6,964 nt of DNA from an uncultured Chloroflexota bacterium. Its GTDB lineage: Bacteria > Chloroflexota > Anaerolineae > Aggregatilineales > Phototrophicaceae. Below, one piece after another: positions 5,177 to 6,964 of this stretch; position 1 is the stretch's first letter; every line of letters starts with the position of its first letter. Under the pieces are notes generated by a model. That model did not search any database and was not told the DNA's origin. It saw only the letters and a program-made list of their open reading frames with translations. Location of the stretch: the NCBI GenBank assembly GCA_903904765.1, contig CAIVEA010000451.1:1-6964 (forward strand), written 5' to 3'. A program made the translations under genes and the position numbers.

Positions 5177-6733
5177 TTATTCGATGTAACCCAGCGCCCG
5201 CAAATGGTCAAGCACGGCCTGATCGGGCGCGGTGGCCTGCGACTCGTCGGTATCGGCACGCCGTCCGGAGGCAGCCGTCACACGCTGGTCGAGCGTCCGC
5301 AGTAAATCGGCGGCGCGGGCGGGGTCTGTCGCGCTCAAATCGTGGCTTTCGGTCGGGTCTGCCCCCACATCGAACAGCCCATCCACCTGCCCGTCTATCG
5401 CCGTCAGCTTATGCCCACCAGCATACAACGCCCGCCGCACCAGCGACAGTCGCAGCCGTTCGATCAGCGCCGGGGCGCGGTGCTGCACCACGTTCAAGAA
5501 GGTTAGCGGCGGGAAAGCCTCGCTCAACGCCACGCCGCCTTCCGGGTCTAGGCCAGAAGCCTCGTTCGCCAGCGATAGAGCGCGGGCGGTAGCCATCGGG
5601 TCATCTTCTTCGGCGAACGGCACACCCGCCGCATCCAGCACGCTATGGAACAACCGCCGCGTGGACACGGTGGCGACCACGCGCCCGCCCACCGGATACT
5701 GTTCGGGGTAACGGACAATCAGCGGCACATGCACCAGTTCCTGATAGGTGACGAAACCATGCCCGAAGAAGCCATGATCGCCATGCCCTTCGCCATGATC
5801 GGCACAGATGATGACCAGTGTATTTTCCAGCACGCCCCGCGCTTTCAGATGGCGCAGCAGCCGCCCCAGATGCGCGTCTTGATGGGCGATTTCAGCATCG
5901 TAGAAATGATCGAGTGCCGCCCGTTCCCAGTCCGCCAGCGGTGGGTCGGTGGGACTCGCCCAGCGTTCGGCCTCGTTGTTGAAGCGGCGCACGAAAGCAT
6001 AGGCGGCGCGGTCACGGCGCACTTCAGGCGACAGGCGATCCAGCGCGTCCTGCGGCGGGTTGTAGGGCAAATGCGCCCCCATCAGGTTCAGGAAGGCGAA
6101 CAGCGGGCGCTCCGAGGCGCTGTCGGTGTGCTGATCCCAGTAGGCGATCAGATCATCCACCGAATGTCCGGTATTGCCCTTGTAGTTAATCAGGCGCGTC
6201 CACAGCGGCACGAGCGCCGGATTGAGCGAGGCGCGGAACAGAAAATCCGACTGGGCGAACTGGTTACCGAGGGGACGCGCCACATAACGCCGGAACAGGC
6301 GCAGCACGTCGCGCTGCAACCGCCCCCGGCGGGCTTCCACCGGACGGAAAGGCGCGGCGCTGGCGTAGTTGTAGAAGCGGTCAAAGCCACGCTGCAAGCC
6401 GTTGTTCAGCACGCCCACCAGCGGATTGTTGCAGAAAGCGGCGGTGTGATAACCCGCGCCACGCAGCAGTTCCGCCAGCGCCGGATACACGCCCGTGAGC
6501 ACGCCGCTGGCCTGCGTCAAGCCGTGCGTGCTGGGGTACAGGCCGGTGAACATCGAGGCGTGCGAAGGGATTGTCCACTGGGCGGGCGCGACGGCGCGTT
6601 CAAACTGCGTCGCCTGTGCCGCGAACGCCTGCAATTCGGGCGAGGTTTCACGCGGGTATCCATAGGCCGAGAGATGATCGCGGCGCAACGTGTCGAGAAC
6701 GATGAACAGAATATGGGGTCGGGTGCGGGACAT
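5177..6733 (-). CDS. Sulfatase-like hydrolase/transferase (alkaline phosphatase superfamily) with Thr at the nucleophile position
   Basis: The 518-residue protein has the sulfatase fold signature from end to end. ILFIVLDTLRRDH at 8-20 contains the metal ligand Asp14. The nucleophile loop is QWTIPSHASMFTGLYP at 52-67. MGAHLPYNPP at 218-227 has the conserved His221. YDAEIAHQDAHLGRLL lies at 278-293. ADHGEGHGDHGFFGHG at 311-326 carries the metal ligands Asp312 and His313 and also His325. The C-terminal LFDVGADPTESHDLS matches the usual family ending. The expected nucleophile motif CxPxR or SxPxR, which is converted to formylglycine, reads TIPSH: Thr54 in place of Cys/Ser and His58 in place of Arg. 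Thr nucleophiles are known in this superfamily in LtaS, EptA-type transferases and NPP phosphodiesterases, so a phosphate ester or phosphodiester substrate is more likely than a sulfate ester. No signal peptide or membrane helix is visible, so a cytoplasmic location is expected. ATG 6733 has no clear Shine-Dalgarno. The gene is convergent with the V4R-like gene and divergent from the acetyltransferase gene. Confidence 0.88.
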   Translation of the reverse strand: MSRTRPHILFIVLDTLRRDHLSAYGYPRETSPELQAFAAQATQFERAVAPAQWTIPSHASMFTGLYPSTHGLTQASGVLTGVYPALAELLRGAGYHTAAFCNNPLVGVLNNGLQRGFDRFYNYASAAPFRPVEARRGRLQRDVLRLFRRYVARPLGNQFAQSDFLFRASLNPALVPLWTRLINYKGNTGHSVDDLIAYWDQHTDSASERPLFAFLNLMGAHLPYNPPQDALDRLSPEVRRDRAAYAFVRRFNNEAERWASPTDPPLADWERAALDHFYDAEIAHQDAHLGRLLRHLKARGVLENTLVIICADHGEGHGDHGFFGHGFVTYQELVHVPLIVRYPEQYPVGGRVVATVSTRRLFHSVLDAAGVPFAEEDDPMATARALSLANEASGLDPEGGVALSEAFPPLTFLNVVQHRAPALIERLRLSLVRRALYAGGHKLTAIDGQVDGLFDVGADPTESHDLSATDPARAADLLRTLDQRVTAASGRRADTDESQATAPDQAVLDHLRALGYIE

Positions 6734-6750
6734 GAGGGATGTGTGTGTGT

Positions 6751-6765
6751 CCTGAACAGTTCAGG
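6751..6765. promoter_or_regulatory. Palindromic candidate operator between divergent genes
   Basis: CCTGAAC-A-GTTCAGG is a perfect seven-base inverted repeat around one central base. It covers the expected start site of the leftward sulfatase-like transcript and the spacer just upstream of the rightward -10 element, a good position for a dimeric repressor of both genes. The GAAC/GTTC arms recall the Gram-positive LexA box, but that box needs four bases between them, and here there is one. Confidence 0.5.
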
Positions 6766-6766
6766 T

Positions 6767-6776
6767 TAGAATAGCA
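6767..6776. promoter_or_regulatory. Overlapping divergent -10 elements
   Basis: On the plus strand TAGAAT (6767-6772) fits a -10 for the acetyltransferase gene. On the minus strand the same bases read TATTCT (6773-6768), preceded by TGC, an extended -10 for the sulfatase-like gene. Good -35 boxes are not seen on either side, which is tolerable for the extended -10 on the minus strand. Confidence 0.4.
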
Positions 6777-6811
6777 TCGCAGTCCCGTGCGGACAATGCA
6801 CAACCCCAACC

Positions 6812-6817
6812 GGAGGA
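6812..6817 (+). promoter_or_regulatory. Ribosome binding site of the acetyltransferase gene
   Basis: GGAGGA lies six bases before ATG 6824 and sets this start; it is the strongest Shine-Dalgarno in the window together with the one at 4459-4464. Confidence 0.75.
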
Positions 6818-6823
6818 TACCTC

Positions 6824-6964
6824 ATGACTCTCACCCCGCTTCTGAATGGCAACCGTGTACGCCTGACCGCCCTGAGCAGCACGGATACCGACACCATTAC
6901 CCACTGGCAGCAGGATAACGAGTATTTGCGCCTGCTGGATGCCAAACCCGCCTATCCCAAGAAC
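6824..6964 (+). CDS. GNAT-family N-acetyltransferase (RimJ/RimL-like), 5' part only
   Basis: The first 47 codons are present and the gene runs off the right edge. LNGNRVRLTALSSTDTDTI followed by a WQQDNEYLRLLDA-type segment matches the beginning of RimJ/RimL-like GNAT acetyltransferases: strand 1 with an xGxRVRLRPL pattern, then helix 1 with a Trp and an acidic Asn-containing turn. The acetyl-CoA binding motif would lie downstream, so substrate and activity cannot be judged. A strong ribosome binding site supports the start. The gene is divergent from the sulfatase-like gene and may share its palindromic control site. Confidence 0.7.
   Translation, partial: MTLTPLLNGNRVRLTALSSTDTDTITHWQQDNEYLRLLDAKPAYPKN

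Noticed and set aside
6740..6750. TG dinucleotide run in the leader of the sulfatase-like gene as a phase-variation tract
   Set aside because: Only five to six units, outside the coding region, too short to expect frequent slippage.
6751..6765. The palindrome as a LexA/SOS box
   Set aside because: The GAAC and GTTC arms are separated by one base, whereas the Gram-positive LexA box needs four; neither neighbour is a typical SOS gene.
5645..6769. A 374-codon open frame on the plus strand opposite the sulfatase-like gene
   Set aside because: It is fully antisense to a gene with strong family motifs, its product is rich in Arg, Gln and His with no recognisable domain, and it has no ribosome binding site. 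High-GC codon use often leaves such frames open.

Overview
The window looks like a piece of a moderately high-GC bacterial chromosome, most likely from Chloroflexota (an Anaerolineae-like lineage). The main clues are a long Thr/Pro/Ala linker in an exported peptidase and a MiaB whose GQIVDRYG and EVPVQAGDD motifs resemble, from memory, chloroflexal homologues. A V4R-type protein is also compatible with this. No database search was possible, so the taxonomy is an inference.

Layout. Bases 1-2852 hold a leftward two-gene operon: a membrane-anchored M23 (LytM-type) metallopeptidase, then, after a 15-base gap with a good Shine-Dalgarno, a large sensor histidine kinase-like protein whose C-terminus runs off the left edge. 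Bases 2853-2942 are a compact divergent promoter region. Bases 2943-5106 carry two rightward genes: a MiaB-family tRNA methylthiotransferase with its own promoter, and a small Cys-containing V4R-like protein with a separate start region. A rho-independent terminator at 5143-5169 closes this block. Bases 5177-6733 hold a leftward, convergent alkaline-phosphatase-superfamily ('sulfatase-like') enzyme. Bases 6734-6823 are a second divergent promoter region with a 15-base perfect palindrome. A GNAT acetyltransferase starts at 6824 and is cut by the right edge.

How the genes may work together. The M23 enzyme and the kinase-like receptor are clearly arranged as one transcription unit, so a cell-wall function joined to extracytoplasmic sensing is plausible. 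The rest looks like housekeeping (tRNA modification) plus small unrelated units. I see no CRISPR array, insertion sequence, phage gene, rRNA or tRNA.

The most notable observations are these. (1) The kinase-like receptor keeps its ATP-binding N and G1 boxes but has Ala where the phosphoacceptor His should be. (2) The 'sulfatase' has Thr in the formylglycine position and His in place of the signature Arg, so it is probably not a sulfatase. (3) A nine-codon ORF sits directly downstream of the miaB promoter and its stop overlaps the second candidate miaB start as ATGA. (4) The palindrome lies on overlapping divergent promoters. No large new multi-gene system is evident in this window.
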